Shown here one piece after another: positions 23,001 through 33,846 of a stretch of 64,000 bases of DNA. The notes beneath the pieces were generated by a model, which did not search any database, was not told the origin of the DNA, and was given only the letters and a program-made list of their open reading frames with translations. The stretch spans positions 2,089,001 through 2,153,000 of the forward strand of contig OY725506.1 in NCBI GenBank assembly GCA_963281255.1. The letters run 5' to 3'. The DNA is from Aphrocallistes beatrix. Taxonomy: Eukaryota > Porifera > Hexactinellida > Sceptrulophora > Aphrocallistidae. Position numbers and translations under genes: made by a program. Position 1 is the stretch's first letter. Each line of letters starts with the position of its first letter.

Positions 23001-23930
23001 TTTTAAATTTGACTATTAATATGCGTCTACGGATATTATCTTCTCAGGACTCACTTGTAGTGAGTGAGTTCTCCAACTTCTTATTGAGGGTTGGAGAGGG
23101 CACTGAACTCGAAGATGAGGATCACATGATTCACATCGACGACAAGTTTGTTGTCCCAGGAAATATTTCTGATTTGGTTTCTTCTGTCTATGGTAAATGA
23201 TATTTCTGATTTGGTTTCTTCTGTACATTGTGAATAATTACCTTGATCAGGATTTCGTGAGTCGCTGCATCTTAATGTCTCCAAAGAATGAGACAGTGGA
23301 TGCCATAAACGATTACGTTATGCGACAGATACCTGGAGATGATCAAACATTTTAAAGTGCAGATTCAGTTGATGATACGCAGGCTGCCATATACCCCACA
23401 TAGTTCTTGAACTCTCTAAATCCTAATGGTATGCCCCCCCCATCGTCTGAAGCTTAAAGAGTTTGCATCTATCATTCTCCTGCGTAATCTTGATTCTGCT
23501 CAGGGTTCGTGTAATGGCACTCGCTTGACTGTAAGATCGTTTACTAAACATCTTATAGACGCGGAGATTGCCACAGGTATCCATGCGGGGACTCGAGTAT
23601 TCATTGCTCGCATTCCACTACTTACTCCCTCAGATTCTGGCCTTCCCTTTATCTTAAAGCGAAGACAGTTCCCAGTACGGCCTGCCTTCTGTATCCAATA
23701 AATAAGGGTCAAGATCAGAGTTTAGAGACTGTTGGTATTTCTTCCCTTCCCCTGGAGCCATATTCAGCCATTGTCAACTCTATGTGGCTCTCAGTCGCGT
23801 TCAGAATCCGAGCGGTTTGAAGATCATGGTTTGTGGAGGACAACAGTCTACTGGAGGAGGAATATTGGTTAAGAATGACGTAAATCGGGAGGTTTTCTAA
23901 CTCACGTTGGAGAGCCTTCGTCATCTAGCC
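20013..23930 (+). pseudogene. Helitron replication initiator-helicase, decayed
   Basis: Helitron proteins join a rolling-circle HUH endonuclease to a Pif1-type helicase. The start ATG 20013 opens an Arg/Glu-rich N-terminal region with a 23-residue repeat (RLDGETEDAREVRLLDL). The HUH endonuclease follows: PDYFITFTCNPQWEE (about 20868), the two-histidine motif FQKRGLPHAHIL (about 21060) and the tyrosine motif YLYKYVYKGHD (about 21490). The helicase has Walker A GPGGTGKTF (about 22560), VWDEAPM (about 22795) and DFRQILPVI (about 22905), with C-terminal helicase sequence to about 23920. The reading frame is split by several shifts and stops (for example near 20655, 20975, 21265, 21755, 22190, 22830 and 23200). 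It cannot make a full protein. Confidence 0.9.
20361..20567 (+). repeat. 69-bp in-frame tandem repeat
   Basis: Three consecutive 69-bp units (starts 20361, 20430 and 20499) encode a 23-residue repeat in the Helitron N-terminal region. The units differ by a few bases. Confidence 0.9.
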
Positions 23931-24345
23931 AGGATTTGATTGATTCATTTTCACTGGATGATATATCGCTCGATTCTTCTCAGCTGTCACCAGTTCTTTC
24001 TCATGCCAAAAAGAGGGTAATCATGGCTGATTCTGAGAGGAAGAGTAAAGTATCAAAAATCTTCGAGTTCAGTCAGAGTAGCGTTGTTACACTGGAGGAC
24101 CCTGAAAACAATGCATTTCAGAGTAATTACGTTACATTTGAATTGTCTGATGTTGTTTTCAATGCAATTATTAGGTATCCAAGTATGACTGGACATTCGG
24201 AAAAACGCTCTCATTAATAACTTTACTCTCGCAATGCGATATAATCTGGTCCAATCAATTGGGTTGGAGAATGAAGCGATTTTACCGAATAGAGAAGATA
24301 CATTGTCGTGTAGGAAAAGGAGGGGAAAGAAGAGAACCACTGCTA

Positions 24346-24371
24346 AAGCCTGGACGTGTACGTCCAGGCTT
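24346..24371. other. Perfect hairpin, possible Helitron 3' end
   Basis: AAGCCTGGACG, loop TGTA and CGTCCAGGCTT form an 11-bp perfect stem about 400 bp after the Helitron coding relic. Helitrons carry a hairpin just before a CTRR end. Here the following bases are ATAGGCTTAGTC, with no clean CTRR, so the link is tentative. Confidence 0.4.
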
Positions 24372-24581
24372 ATAGGCTTAGTCGAGAAATTGGTAAATAT
24401 TTTATTAAATATAAACTCAAACAATTTGCGTGTTTTTTATTGTTAATTTTTTAGAAGCAAATTGAGGAAATTAAAGCTAAAGTAAGTTGTATTAATTAAA
24501 GATACTTTTTTTTAAAAAATAATGTCAGATTTGATTATTTCTTACCATTTCTAATAACTTCTCTAGGGTAAAAGGAATCTG

Positions 24582-24634
24582 AAAAATCGTAAGTTAAAAG
24601 TATATTTAGTTAAAACTTTTAACTTACGATTTTT
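24582..24634. other. Perfect 20-bp AT-rich hairpin
   Basis: AAAAATCGTAAGTTAAAAGT at 24582-24601 is the exact reverse complement of 24615-24634, with a 13-nt loop. It is too perfect for chance in unconstrained sequence. It may be a young mini-MITE or a structured site. Nothing else is recognisable from 24372 to 25094. Confidence 0.6.
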
Positions 24635-25094
24635 TATTAAAAAGTATGTAATTTCTAAAAGCTTCGGATAATTAGCTTATATGTTTACTTTTTAATATAT
24701 GTAATTGAATTTAGAAATTATTTAAAAAACACTTTCTTTAAAATGCTGAGTATTATAATTATAAATTTTATATCAATATTTCTTCTTAGCAAAAGAAAAA
24801 TAAAAAATGAAATGTAAGTTGTAGATCTACTATAAAAATGAAGTTTCTATCGATTGTTTTTGAGACTTATTTGCATTAATAAAATGTTTGTAGCCAATTC
24901 TTGAGATCAAATAAGCAGATTTGAATATGTTATATCAATAATGAGATCATGATAAGGAAATACGCCCGTCTGCATCGCCACTAAGATGTTTCAAAAGCAG
25001 AAATAAAAAAAGAATCAGTGGCCTTATTAAGCTTTTCAATTGCTTGTGAATAAAGAGTTGTAATTCGATTTATCGGATATCAGAAATGGAAATA

Positions 25095-25282
25095 CAGTCG
25101 ACTCCGCTTAATAGGGTATTGTTTAATCGGGTCAGCCGCTTAATCGGGTCACTTTTGGCAGGACCTGAATAGCTCTCACACATAGAGGCTAATACAAAAA
25201 TATTTTCGGTTAATAAGGTTCTCCGCTTAATCGGGTCAAAATACGCCCTGACCGATGTGACCCTATTAAGCGGAGTCGAATG
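25095..25282. mobile_element. pogo/Tigger-type MITE (CTCCGCTTAATAGGGT family)
   Basis: The inverted ends are CAGTCGACTCCGCTTAATAG and CTATTAAGCGGAGTCGAATG, flanked by TA. CCGCTTAATCGGGTCA is repeated inside. A shorter relative lies at 35551-35668. Confidence 0.85.
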
Positions 25283-26644
25283 TATTATCCATTCGCAAAG
25301 GCACTTGCGGATAGAAAGCAATTAACTTAGAGGGGTTAAGTGAAATATTCCTCTCTCAAAATGGAGAGAATAAACGTGGTATTATCACGGATTATCACAC
25401 TACCATACTAACTAAAAATTAGGTAAAGAAATGAGTGTCACATTAACTTTCAGATTCTATCGTCTTGATCTTGTATCTGTCTGTTCCTGTCTCAGAAATC
25501 ATGCTAAACTGTTGGTTTTATTCAGCAATTCCTTCTGTTGGTTCAAATGGCAAGCGAGACTGCTTCATTTTTGATGTTGTCGAATAATAAGATGGACATC
25601 CAGGCAGTACTACACATCGGACAGCACCATCATTCAACTTAGGCATGGCATGAGGTACCTCCGTGAACTTTCTGTTTCCTTTTGAGATTTTGTGTGTGGC
25701 TTCTATTTCATTTTCTAATGAGATATTTGATACAATCACTCGCACTATCATCAAGCTTGTTTTAGTTTAGTGGATGTGTTGGTATTTTAAAACTGGAACT
25801 TGGGGTCTGAAGGTAGTAGCAAATACTCTCGCAGCCTGGAGCTGACAACTGTTTGGCATCTTGAACTTAGAATCAATATGTACGAGTTAGTAATCAGAAG
25901 GACTAATAAGGCAAGATAATAGCAAAATTAACTATCATACACGTAAATAGCAGTTAAAGATAAAGATGAGCATGTGAATGATTAATAATACAAATATTAT
26001 TAAAAATATGTTTGGTTATAAATGTACTACTATATTTCAGTGTATGATTACTGTATGGCCTTATATACAGTAGGCTTTGATTAAACATAATATGCCCTGT
26101 GGCTAATCTTTGGTTAAATGAGTAGAATTTGAAAATTAAAAAAATATTGGTCCAAATTCCCTAATCTCAACAGCTTCCGATGATATTTTAAAAATTGACA
26201 AATTCAATCCTTTATGGGATCGAATATTTCCAGAAATAAAACGGAGATAGTATCAATATCTTATTGTTTTATCGGAATTTTTCAGACACAAGCCAATGAG
26301 TTGTTTATTCGTAGATGTACAAAATTTTATTAGAAACTGGGGATCGAATGAATTTCTGCACAGTGCATTAGCCTGGTAAACTAGACATTAAAAGAGTATC
26401 GATATAGGCTTGTAAGTTCTCAGCAAATGTATGCAGCGGTATGGGGCCTAAAATAGAGATTCCACTTCAGATATGAACTTTCGCTGGTGCTTACAGATGG
26501 ACACTTTGTCTCCTATTTGTCTATACCAATACGCTTCCAAACAACATTCATAGGCACCAAGTTTTGGAAAAGAGAATAAAAGCTGGGGGGGGGCAAGAGG
26601 CCAAGACGGTAATTTTAAAATCTTAGATGCTAAATATCGATATA
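25283..26644. other. No confirmed gene; one unassigned frame at 25518-25754
   Basis: A 78-codon minus-strand frame (25518-25754), containing AVRCVVLPGCPSYYSTTSKM, looks protein-like but matches nothing I can name and shows no clear splice sites. The rest is AT-rich with a G run at 26586-26594. Confidence 0.3.
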
Positions 26645-27123
26645 CTCTAAGCAGACAAAACTATTTGAAATCCTTACTATTTTCCATCATAACTAGTTAT
26701 AAAGTGGGTCTATTTGTGGAGAGATATGTAATCAAACAGTAGCTGGTACTGTAATTTCGATTTCAAATTCATATCCTACACATTCGAATTATTCAGGTTT
26801 GAAGCTTTCTATCCCTATATTCATTCATAAGCTGAATCTTTATCAATTTATGAAACTTTGTGCCACTTTTCACTCCCATTACCATTAGACATGATGACGA
26901 GGAGTGGCACAAAGTGGCACAGTTTAATGAATCTTAACCTTAGAAATCAGTAAATCAATAGAAGGCATCTAACCTGAGTAATTCGAATGTGCAGAATATG
27001 AGTTTGAAATCGAAATTATAATATCTGGACTAGTTTGACAACATCTCACTCATGAAAGACCCACTTTATAACTAATTATGATGAAAAATAGTAAGGATTT
27101 CAAATACTTCTGACCGATTAGAG
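26645..27123. mobile_element. Tc1-type MITE, complete, diverged termini
   Basis: The ends are CTCTAAGCAGACAAAACTAT and ATACTTCTGACCGATTAGAG, flanked by TA. The arms are extensive inverted repeats (for example TTTCCATCATAACTAGTTAT with ATAACTAATTATGATGAAAA). Confidence 0.8.
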
Positions 27124-27261
27124 TAGAGTTATTGTTATTAACTAGGGAAAAGAAAATCTCGGACTATAGTGGGAGGGATATATATTTAGATTAAATTAAC
27201 ATAATTTTTTTGTAAACCAGCACTACGGTCCGCATAGGTTCCAAACCTGGGGGGGCCGCCC

Positions 27262-27605
27262 CCGGAAAATCACAAAATTTGTCAGTTTTTAAATTTTCTG
27301 ATGTGTAATTATGACGTCATATCAGAGTGATGAGTCATTTTTTGATGATAGTTGTATCATATCTGAGATATATTAATATATACATTCTATTAAATTATCA
27401 GCCTTCTATCACCTAAAATGGTTGAGTTATAGCCAAAAAACTGAAATTTCAAATCATAAAAAGGTGACATGACGTCATAATTCCATGTTAAGTCGACATT
27501 TTCGTCTGAGGTTAGAATTTAGTGGAGCGATAGCCAAAAGAATCCTACATGCCCAAATCAGGTTTCTGTGCCTAGCAGTTTCTTCTAACAATTCATATAT
27601 ATATA
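27262..27605 (-). mobile_element. Hel-A core fragment
   Basis: Reverse-orientation core from TTGTCAGTTTTTAAATTTTC to CTAACAATTCATATATAT, lacking the 3' hairpin block. TGACGTCA is present at 27311-27318. Confidence 0.75.
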
Positions 27606-27613
27606 TATATATA

Positions 27614-28104
27614 TGCGCTGCGCGGCTGTTGGATACTTTGTGTCCACCAGAGGCGCCCTTTGGGCGCCTGGAGTTACATTGAATAATTATAAGGGAATAA
27701 CATCTCTAAATACGTCTGTCCTAATATTATAATCGATATCGCACGAAAAATCACCGAATTTGTCAATTTTTTAAAATTTTTATGTTAATGATGACGTCAT
27801 CACTGAGTGATGAGTCATCATTTTTTGATGATAGTTATATCATATGTGAGGTATATTAATATACACATTCGATTAAAATTTATGCTTTCTATCACTTAAA
27901 ATGGCTGAGTTATGGTCGAAAAACAGAAATATCTAATTTTAAAAAAGGTTACAATGAGGTGATAATTCCATGATGAGTCGACATTTTGCTCTGAACTCAG
28001 AACTTAGTGGAGCCATAGCCAAAAGACTCCCACATCTCAAAAATCAGCTTTTTGGGCCTGACAGTTTCTTCAATCAATTCATTACATATATATAGTATAG
28101 CCTT
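27614..28104 (-). mobile_element. Hel-A copy, reverse, 5' end missing
   Basis: Begins in the GC block (GCGCTGCGCGGCTGTTGG) and runs through the core to CAATCAATTCATTACATATA. A forward-facing Hel-A 5' end (CCTTACTATTAAAACTCGAT) follows at 28110-28142. The GC block carries the pair TTGGATACTTTGTGTCCACCAG, a decayed hairpin. Confidence 0.8.
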
Positions 28105-28109
28105 ACTAT

Positions 28110-28142
28110 TAAAACTCGATAAATGTTTGTGTATGTGTGTAT
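28110..28142 (+). mobile_element. Hel-A 5' end, truncated by a hAT element
   Basis: Only the 5' terminal motif and the start of the microsatellite (TGTTTGTGTATGTGTGTAT) are present. Sequence then switches to the hAT terminus at 28143. Confidence 0.65.
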
Positions 28143-29400
28143 CAGTGTTGCCATATCATGAACAAAGTTCATAGATTTGACCTTTTTCATGAACTTTGAG
28201 TTGTGACATGAACATGGCATGAACCATGAACTTTGGCATGAACTTTTGACTTGTAGCATAAACATAGCATGAACTTTTTCAATTTCGTAAATTGTCATTT
28301 TATGAATTCAATATCGTTTAATATACTTACGACCTGACTATAACAGCCATGCAGAAACGACAGAAGGTTGCAATATTTACTAATTTACATTTCCCTTAAA
28401 AGGACAAAAATTCGATCACTATTACGACTCTTTTTTAGATACTTCGTAAAGGATGATGATTGGGGAAAGGGAATAGATTAGGATACCTATAAAAATATAG
28501 AAAGAATGGGAGAAAAAAGTTTACACGCTTAAACCTTCTTTTCTAAAGTTCAAGCAGCTTAATGCCTCGGTTACACACGGAGTTGAAATCTGTTTATTTA
28601 GATTTTCTCAGCTGTTTTATGCGTGAAGATTATTGGAAACATTGTCTTATTAGATCAATCGATCCGACCTCACAATCTGAAATGCTTCCTTTAAAAATAT
28701 GTAGTATATGTATGGGCACTCAGGTAGCTGTGAAACTATCGATGGAGGAATACCATAAGAGGCCTCAAGATATCGAATACTTTTTAAAGCGAGTTAACGA
28801 TTATTTCGTTGAAGCAGCATCGCAAATAAAGCACCGTTTTCCCCTCGATGACACTTTACTTCCAATGCTAAAAATTTTGGACCCTAGTTATTCAAATGAG
28901 ACTTTACCTTCTCTCGCTCCTCTTGCTACTCGTTTTCCCAACCTAGTTGCACCCGATCAATTTCAAGAGATAGATGATGAATGGCGACTAATATCTATTG
29001 TAGACCTCCCATTTAGTAAAGAAGGAATATATCCAGAAGAATTTTGGGGGAGAATTTCAAGTACCATTGATAGAAAAAGTGTTATTAAATTTAAGTTACT
29101 TAGTACTTTTATGCAGCAACTTCTCTCACTACCTCACGCAAATGCAGATGTAGAACGGATATTCTCAGCCATTAAACTAATGAAAACTAATACAAGAAAT
29201 CGACTACTCACAAGCACAGTGCCATCACTTTTGAAGGTGAAAGAAGGTGTTAAGAACTCAGGAAATTGTGCCACTTTCAAGATCCCAAAAAGAGTAATGG
29301 ATTGAATGACAGCTGATATTTTGTAAGCTGATGTTGATTCAGTCTTAGATGATGAGGGATCGGTTTAATTATTACATTATTATAGTCAATAATTAGCTGA
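28143..29400 (+). mobile_element. hAT element, left end and 3' half of gene
   Basis: CAGTGTTGCCATATCATGAA at 28143 is a typical hAT terminus. It is followed by six CATGAAC/CATGAACTTT words to 28285. A hAT transposase C-terminal region follows (28562-29305). No right terminal repeat was found before the next Hel-A fragment at 29409, so the element is incomplete. Confidence 0.6.
28562..29305 (+). pseudogene. hAT transposase, C-terminal part
   Basis: hAT transposases catalyse cut-and-paste transposition and dimerise through a C-terminal domain. This open frame of 247 codons ends with that domain: LLSLPHANADVERIFSAIK, then MKTNTRNRLLTSTVPSLLKV. The rest (QDIEYFLKRVNDYFVEAASQ and onward) fits the region before the dimerisation domain. 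Family members are usually 500-650 residues, so the N-terminal zinc finger and the first catalytic residues are missing. The upstream sequence has stops in all frames. Confidence 0.8.
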
Positions 29401-29408
29401 GTCTATCT

Positions 29409-29719
29409 ATCCAAAAAATAACTCAGCAATTTTAAGTGATAGAAGGCTGAAATTTTAATAGAATATGTATATTAATATATCTCACATATGACACAACTAT
29501 CATCAAAAGATGATGACGTCATCATCACGCATCAAAATTTAAAAATTGACAAATTTGGAGATTTTTCGTGCGATATCGATTATAACAGTAGTACAGGCGT
29601 ATTTAGGGATGTTATCTCCCTTATAATTAATCAATGTGACTCCAGGCGCCCGCAGGGCGCCTCCGGTAGACACAGTGTCTGCCAGCCGCGCAGCGAAAGC
29701 AAGCGAAGCGCGGTTGTAT
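29409..29719 (+). mobile_element. Hel-A copy, 5' half missing
   Basis: Starts in the middle of the core (AATAACTCAGCAATTTTAAG) and ends in the GC block (CGAAGCGCGGTTG). It directly abuts P transposase coding sequence at 29726, so it may have inserted into that relic. Confidence 0.8.
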
Positions 29720-29725
29720 ATATAT

Positions 29726-30545
29726 ATTTTGCAAACGGATCCACTAGAACAGTGGTTACCAACGTTCGCCGCCAGAAGGACCCCCATTTGAACCAGCAGC
29801 GATATTGATGGCCCCCAAAGTTATTTTTTTTATGATGATTTTGCAGATAAATTCCTAAGTGATCAAATGGTCCTATACATGAGTCGTGCGGCCCCACATG
29901 GTGCCGCGGACCACTAGTTGGGAACCACTGCACTTGAACATCATTTGGTCTCTATCGAATGATGTCTGGTTCTAATTACCACAGCTCTTATCTCCAAATA
30001 CTTGAAACTGAACGTCGCCTCAAGCTTTCTAACATTCTGAAAATATTCTGGTTCTGGTCAACAAGAGGCTGGAACACAATCAATTCAAATATTTGTTGAT
30101 TCATTTACTTTTCTCAGTAATACCAGTAGTAATGATGAGTTCAATTTGAAGCAATTTTTTGATGAAATTGATGATTTGTCATTTATTTGATGCAATTCAC
30201 AAATACTTAAGGCATTATCATTTATTGCAGGTTATTCAGTCCATCAGTACCTAAAAAATACCATTGAAACCATGTTATGTTTGTCTCCATCTTCTGACAT
30301 TTGATAAAGAATTCCTTTTTGAAGAAATCTCAGATTCTCAGTTTAAGCTTTTGCAGTTAACTGATCGAGGCTCTCTTTAGTAAATATCTTTCTGAGATTG
30401 TTCTAAATTCCATCGTTATCTTATGGAAGATATTTGTTTCTATTGAAAACAACAATAATTCGTTGACATTGCTTGTCCAAGGAGCTTCTAGAAAAGTTCA
30501 AGTCCAACTGGTATTCTTAGATGATAGCAACGATCATGTTCTCTG
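29726..30545 (+). pseudogene. P transposase relic, C-terminal part, split by a hAT MITE
   Basis: Translation reads ILQTDPLE up to 29749, is interrupted by a 181-bp MITE, and resumes as LEHH after 29930. The next segment, read after a one-base slip, is FGLYRMMSGSNYHS then LQILETERRLKLSNIL. This matches the C-terminal signature of the P transposase at 3508-6292 (DPLEHHFGLYRQMSG, ILESERKLQLSNIL). Later pieces (SFIAGYSVHQYL near 30215) fit the family C-terminus. It is a distinct, more decayed copy on the opposite strand. Confidence 0.8.
29750..29930. mobile_element. hAT MITE, 181 bp, 8-bp duplication
   Basis: The ends are CAGTGGTTACCAACG and TAGTTGGGAACCACTG, inverted with small differences. The flanks CACTAGAA (29742-29749) and CACTTGAA (29931-29938) form an 8-bp duplication with one change. 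Removing it rejoins the P transposase reading frame (DPLE-HH), which confirms the boundaries. Confidence 0.9.
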
Positions 30546-30989
30546 GAAATCTACAAGTAGTTGTATATGTATACTGTAGTGTCCATAATTAGACTATTCT
30601 TAGAACTTCTATATATACTTCTGCTAATTGTTTACTTGCCAATAAAGTAAAGAATTTTAATTCTTGGTAAGTTCGAATGGTATTGAAAGCGTAAGTTGAA
30701 GAAATTCTTTTGATGTAGTAATTGCACCTCTTAAAGAAAAGAGAGAAAGAGAGAGAGTAACTTTAAGTGTGTGAGAGAGTGGCCTAAGAGAAGGATATTC
30801 GTGTGGTCTCCAGAGGGGTAGAAGAAATATAAAGGAGAGATAAAATGAGAAATAGAGCAGAATCCAAAGAATCGAGCCATTTTTCCATTGATTAAATGCT
30901 ATTCGATGTTTACAAATGTACCAAGGTTGGGAATATAAAAAAATACTACACAATTTGAATCCATTGAATCAGTTAATAAGCTAAGCTAG
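30546..30989. other. No gene seen; GA-rich patch
   Basis: A purine-rich stretch (AAAGAGAGAAAGAGAGAGAG, about 30735-30755) lies in otherwise unassigned sequence, possibly the 3' region of the non-LTR element that follows. Confidence 0.35.
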
Positions 30990-32245
30990 TAAATTTTGGC
31001 AGCATTACTGACCTGAGTAGACATTGAGAAGATGTTGACAAGCCAAATTCCTAATTTCCGCACTTCTTTGGAAGAAGAGATTTTCGACTCATCAACAGAA
31101 ATGCTTTCAGTTTGGACCTTGGATAGTTGTTGGCGAATATTTTAAGGAACTCAGTCTTGGTCTCATTTTGTTGATGAGCAACTTGTTGATAAGGAGCGAT
31201 GAGCGGATCACAGAGGTGCAAGATTGGATGGTGGAGAAGGTAGAATCTTCAGAAGAGATGGAATCGGCTTTGAAAGAAAGATAGACTTGAGTATCGTCAG
31301 CATAGCAGTGCATGTCGGGAAGGTGGGACCTAATAAGGAAGAAAAGAGGACAGGTATAGAGGCTAAAGAGAAGTGGACCAAGACAAGAACCCTGGAGAAG
31401 TCAGTGTTAACCCGGGAAATTGGAAGAATTAGAATCCTTAATCGGAACAAATTGAACCCTAACAGAGAGGTCAGATTCAAACAAGACAGAGAAGAGTTAT
31501 ATATGCCGACATGAGACTGGAGATGATTGAGTAAGATGGTATGGTCAACAGTGTTGAAGGCTGAAATAAGATCAAGAGAGCAAGAAGGAATCTGTGTTGC
31601 CGAATCATGCTGAGGAAGGTTTGTGAACTTTCGGAGCACAGTCTCCGTAAGGAAGCGACAATCAGTTAGCTTAGAAATGAAAGAAAGATTGCTAAGAGGA
31701 CAGTAGTTAGAGAAGATGGGATCGAGATTTGGTCTTTAAGTTTGGGTAAGATGATGGCACGCTTGCAGGGCGAAGGAAAATAACCAGTAGAGAGGGTATT
31801 ATTTTTTTTCCGATTTTCCAGGATTGAAGCTAGGATATGTAAAGATGATGTGACCAGGGTTGTTAGAAAGCGATATCGAGGATACAAGATATATTAAGAG
31901 CAGAAGAAATCAGGAAACAATTTCTTCATTAGATAATTCTTTGAATTTGTGGAAAGGATGTCGGAATTGGTTTGAATTATCTGAGGGTGTAACGAAAGAC
32001 GGGGATGCATTTGAATCGAGGGTGGAACGGATGTTGTTTACCTAAAGAACAAAGAAGTTAACGAGTTCCTGAGAAAGAGCAGTCTTATCAGGGTGAGGTG
32101 GTAGGGCCTGTTGCTTGCGTAGGCCGAGCAGTGAGTTAGCCTTACGAAAGAGTGAGCGCTGGTCATGACACACAATGGCACGATGGGTTGCATTAGCATG
32201 AAATTTCATACTCTTCAATTTGTCTAAAAAGCTGTTTACCATATT
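30990..32245 (-). pseudogene. Non-LTR retrotransposon reverse transcriptase (CR1/L2-like), decayed
   Basis: Non-LTR elements copy themselves by target-primed reverse transcription. Reading the minus strand from 32245, the pieces appear in family order: CHDQRSLFRKANSLLG (linker), FPSPCKRAIILPKLK (fingers), LDLISAFNTVDHTILLNHL (motif A with its Asp) and [14 protein letters not shown] (motif C, YADD). They lie in different frames separated by shifts and stops, so nothing functional remains. The [12 protein letters not shown]-like form is typical of the CR1/L2 group. The 5' part and endonuclease are missing. Confidence 0.8.
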
Positions 32246-33351
32246 CTAATAATATGAGAACCCAGAAATTCATCAAAACTATTTGCTTTAGACAGTCTTG
32301 TTCTTTAATTTTGGCATTCCAAAGTCAGGTAACCACAATATATAAAATTAGAAATTCTTAGTGTTCAAATTTGGAATTCAAATTCTTATTCAACGAAAAT
32401 TGAGTCAAGGCATGATTATGGGCTATCAACTATGTACTATTTTGAGCTCTCTTTAAGATGCAATACATAAATAAACAAGAATGTACAGTGGGATGCAAAT
32501 ATTTTTAGTATGAAACCATTGTAATTTTTATGAATTCAATTCTTTTTCATCATCTCTTAAAGTACCAGTACTAACTTTGCCTATTGTTGCGAGTTGAAAC
32601 TTTGATATTTTATTGTTGAGTCGAACTCGAATAAATAAAATAATTTCCAGCCCTACCGGAGTTTGCCCTAATAACCATTTGAATGTTTTTTTTTTCAATC
32701 GACCGCCGTTAAATCCTTCAAAAATAGGTTGAAAATTTTCCAAATTTTATTTTATGGTTGATTAGCAATTGGAAATTATAAGACTAGCACACACACCAGA
32801 CATAATCTCAAGATTCAATAATGGATTAGAGTTAGAACAAATATCGGAAGAAGGTCTTAAAGTGAGTAGTAAGTTATTCTGTCGATATAGAGAAATTTTA
32901 TCTCACAAGTACATCCTTGAAGATTACATTAAGGATGTTTTACACGATTGCTGTGTCAGAATGACCCACTCCTCTTATTTAATTAAGGATAAAAAATCAA
33001 TCCCAGACGCTAGCGTGCTTAATTGAAGACATTAGTAATTTGTAAATTCACTTATCTTGCCAGAATATGATTAAACATCTCATTATCTTGGATATATTGT
33101 AATTTACAAATATTTTGTAAATTGTAGCATAACTGCGATGACGTCATACTTTGCGAATCTGAAGCCTTACAAAATTTCTGAACATCTCAATCGAATTAAT
33201 AGGTTCGATAACCTATAGGTCAATAATACTTTTGTATACCCTATCATCAACAAAAAGTGTCAATACCACCAAAATGAGGTTTCGTGCCACTGTGTGATAG
33301 GCCTGGCTGATCCAATCAGAATATAAATTGCAACCAAAGTATTATCTAGGA
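32246..33351. other. Two unassigned coding-like stretches, opposite strands
   Basis: On the minus strand a frame from about 32720 to 32528 ends in a stop and contains KTFKWLLGQTPVGLEIIL. A possible AG acceptor precedes it, so it could be a terminal host exon. On the plus strand, 32766-33026, after the AG at 32764-32765, is open to a TGA and contains TPDIISRFNNGLELEQISEE. They are only about 40 bp apart, so both being real exons would need divergent genes. I recognise neither. A TACAGTGGGATGCAAATATT word at 32483 looks like one Tc1-type terminus with no partner. Confidence 0.25.
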
Positions 33352-33838
33352 GCGCGAGACGCTGCTTTAAGCGTACGACTTGAAGCTTCAAATAATACCT
33401 GACTGCAACGTTCCCTGTTCATCAAGAGAGTCATAAAATTCCTCTGAAACTTGAATTTGGTCAAATGGTTAAGGGTTTAGACTGGGGCTACTTCCGTTTA
33501 GCCTTCCTTCTCACCTGGTTAGCTTGCTTGATGCTGGACCACTAGCGGATCCAGATTGTCAAAAAGGTGTTTAAAGTGAGCGTAGCGAGCTTCGTTATTG
33601 GGAGGTCTGGGGGATTTAGCCCCGCAGATAATGTTTTACTTCCATATGGTTAGATCCTGAACGTAGCCCGGTCATTTTATAGGAGTCTATCAACCAGCTA
33701 GGGGTCTGGCAGCGCTGTAAACCAAACAGTGGGGTCCAGGGGCAAAGCCCTTGGAAATTAACAACCACTCAGGGTATGCACGTAGAATTAGATAGAATCT
33801 CTCAAATGATATGCTTCGGCGGCTCTTGTGTAAGCTGG
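33352..33838. repeat. Unclassified GC-richer repeat remnants
   Basis: 33352-33400 resembles the repeat at 16490-16652. The stretch 33540-33780 has TE-like text (GGGGGATTTAGCCCCGC, GGGGCAAAGCCC) without visible termini. Confidence 0.35.
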
Positions 33839-33846
33839 GCTACTAG

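Noticed and set aside
31224-31514. 96-codon plus-strand frame
   Set aside because: Antisense shadow of the reverse transcriptase relic on the minus strand, which has recognisable motifs.
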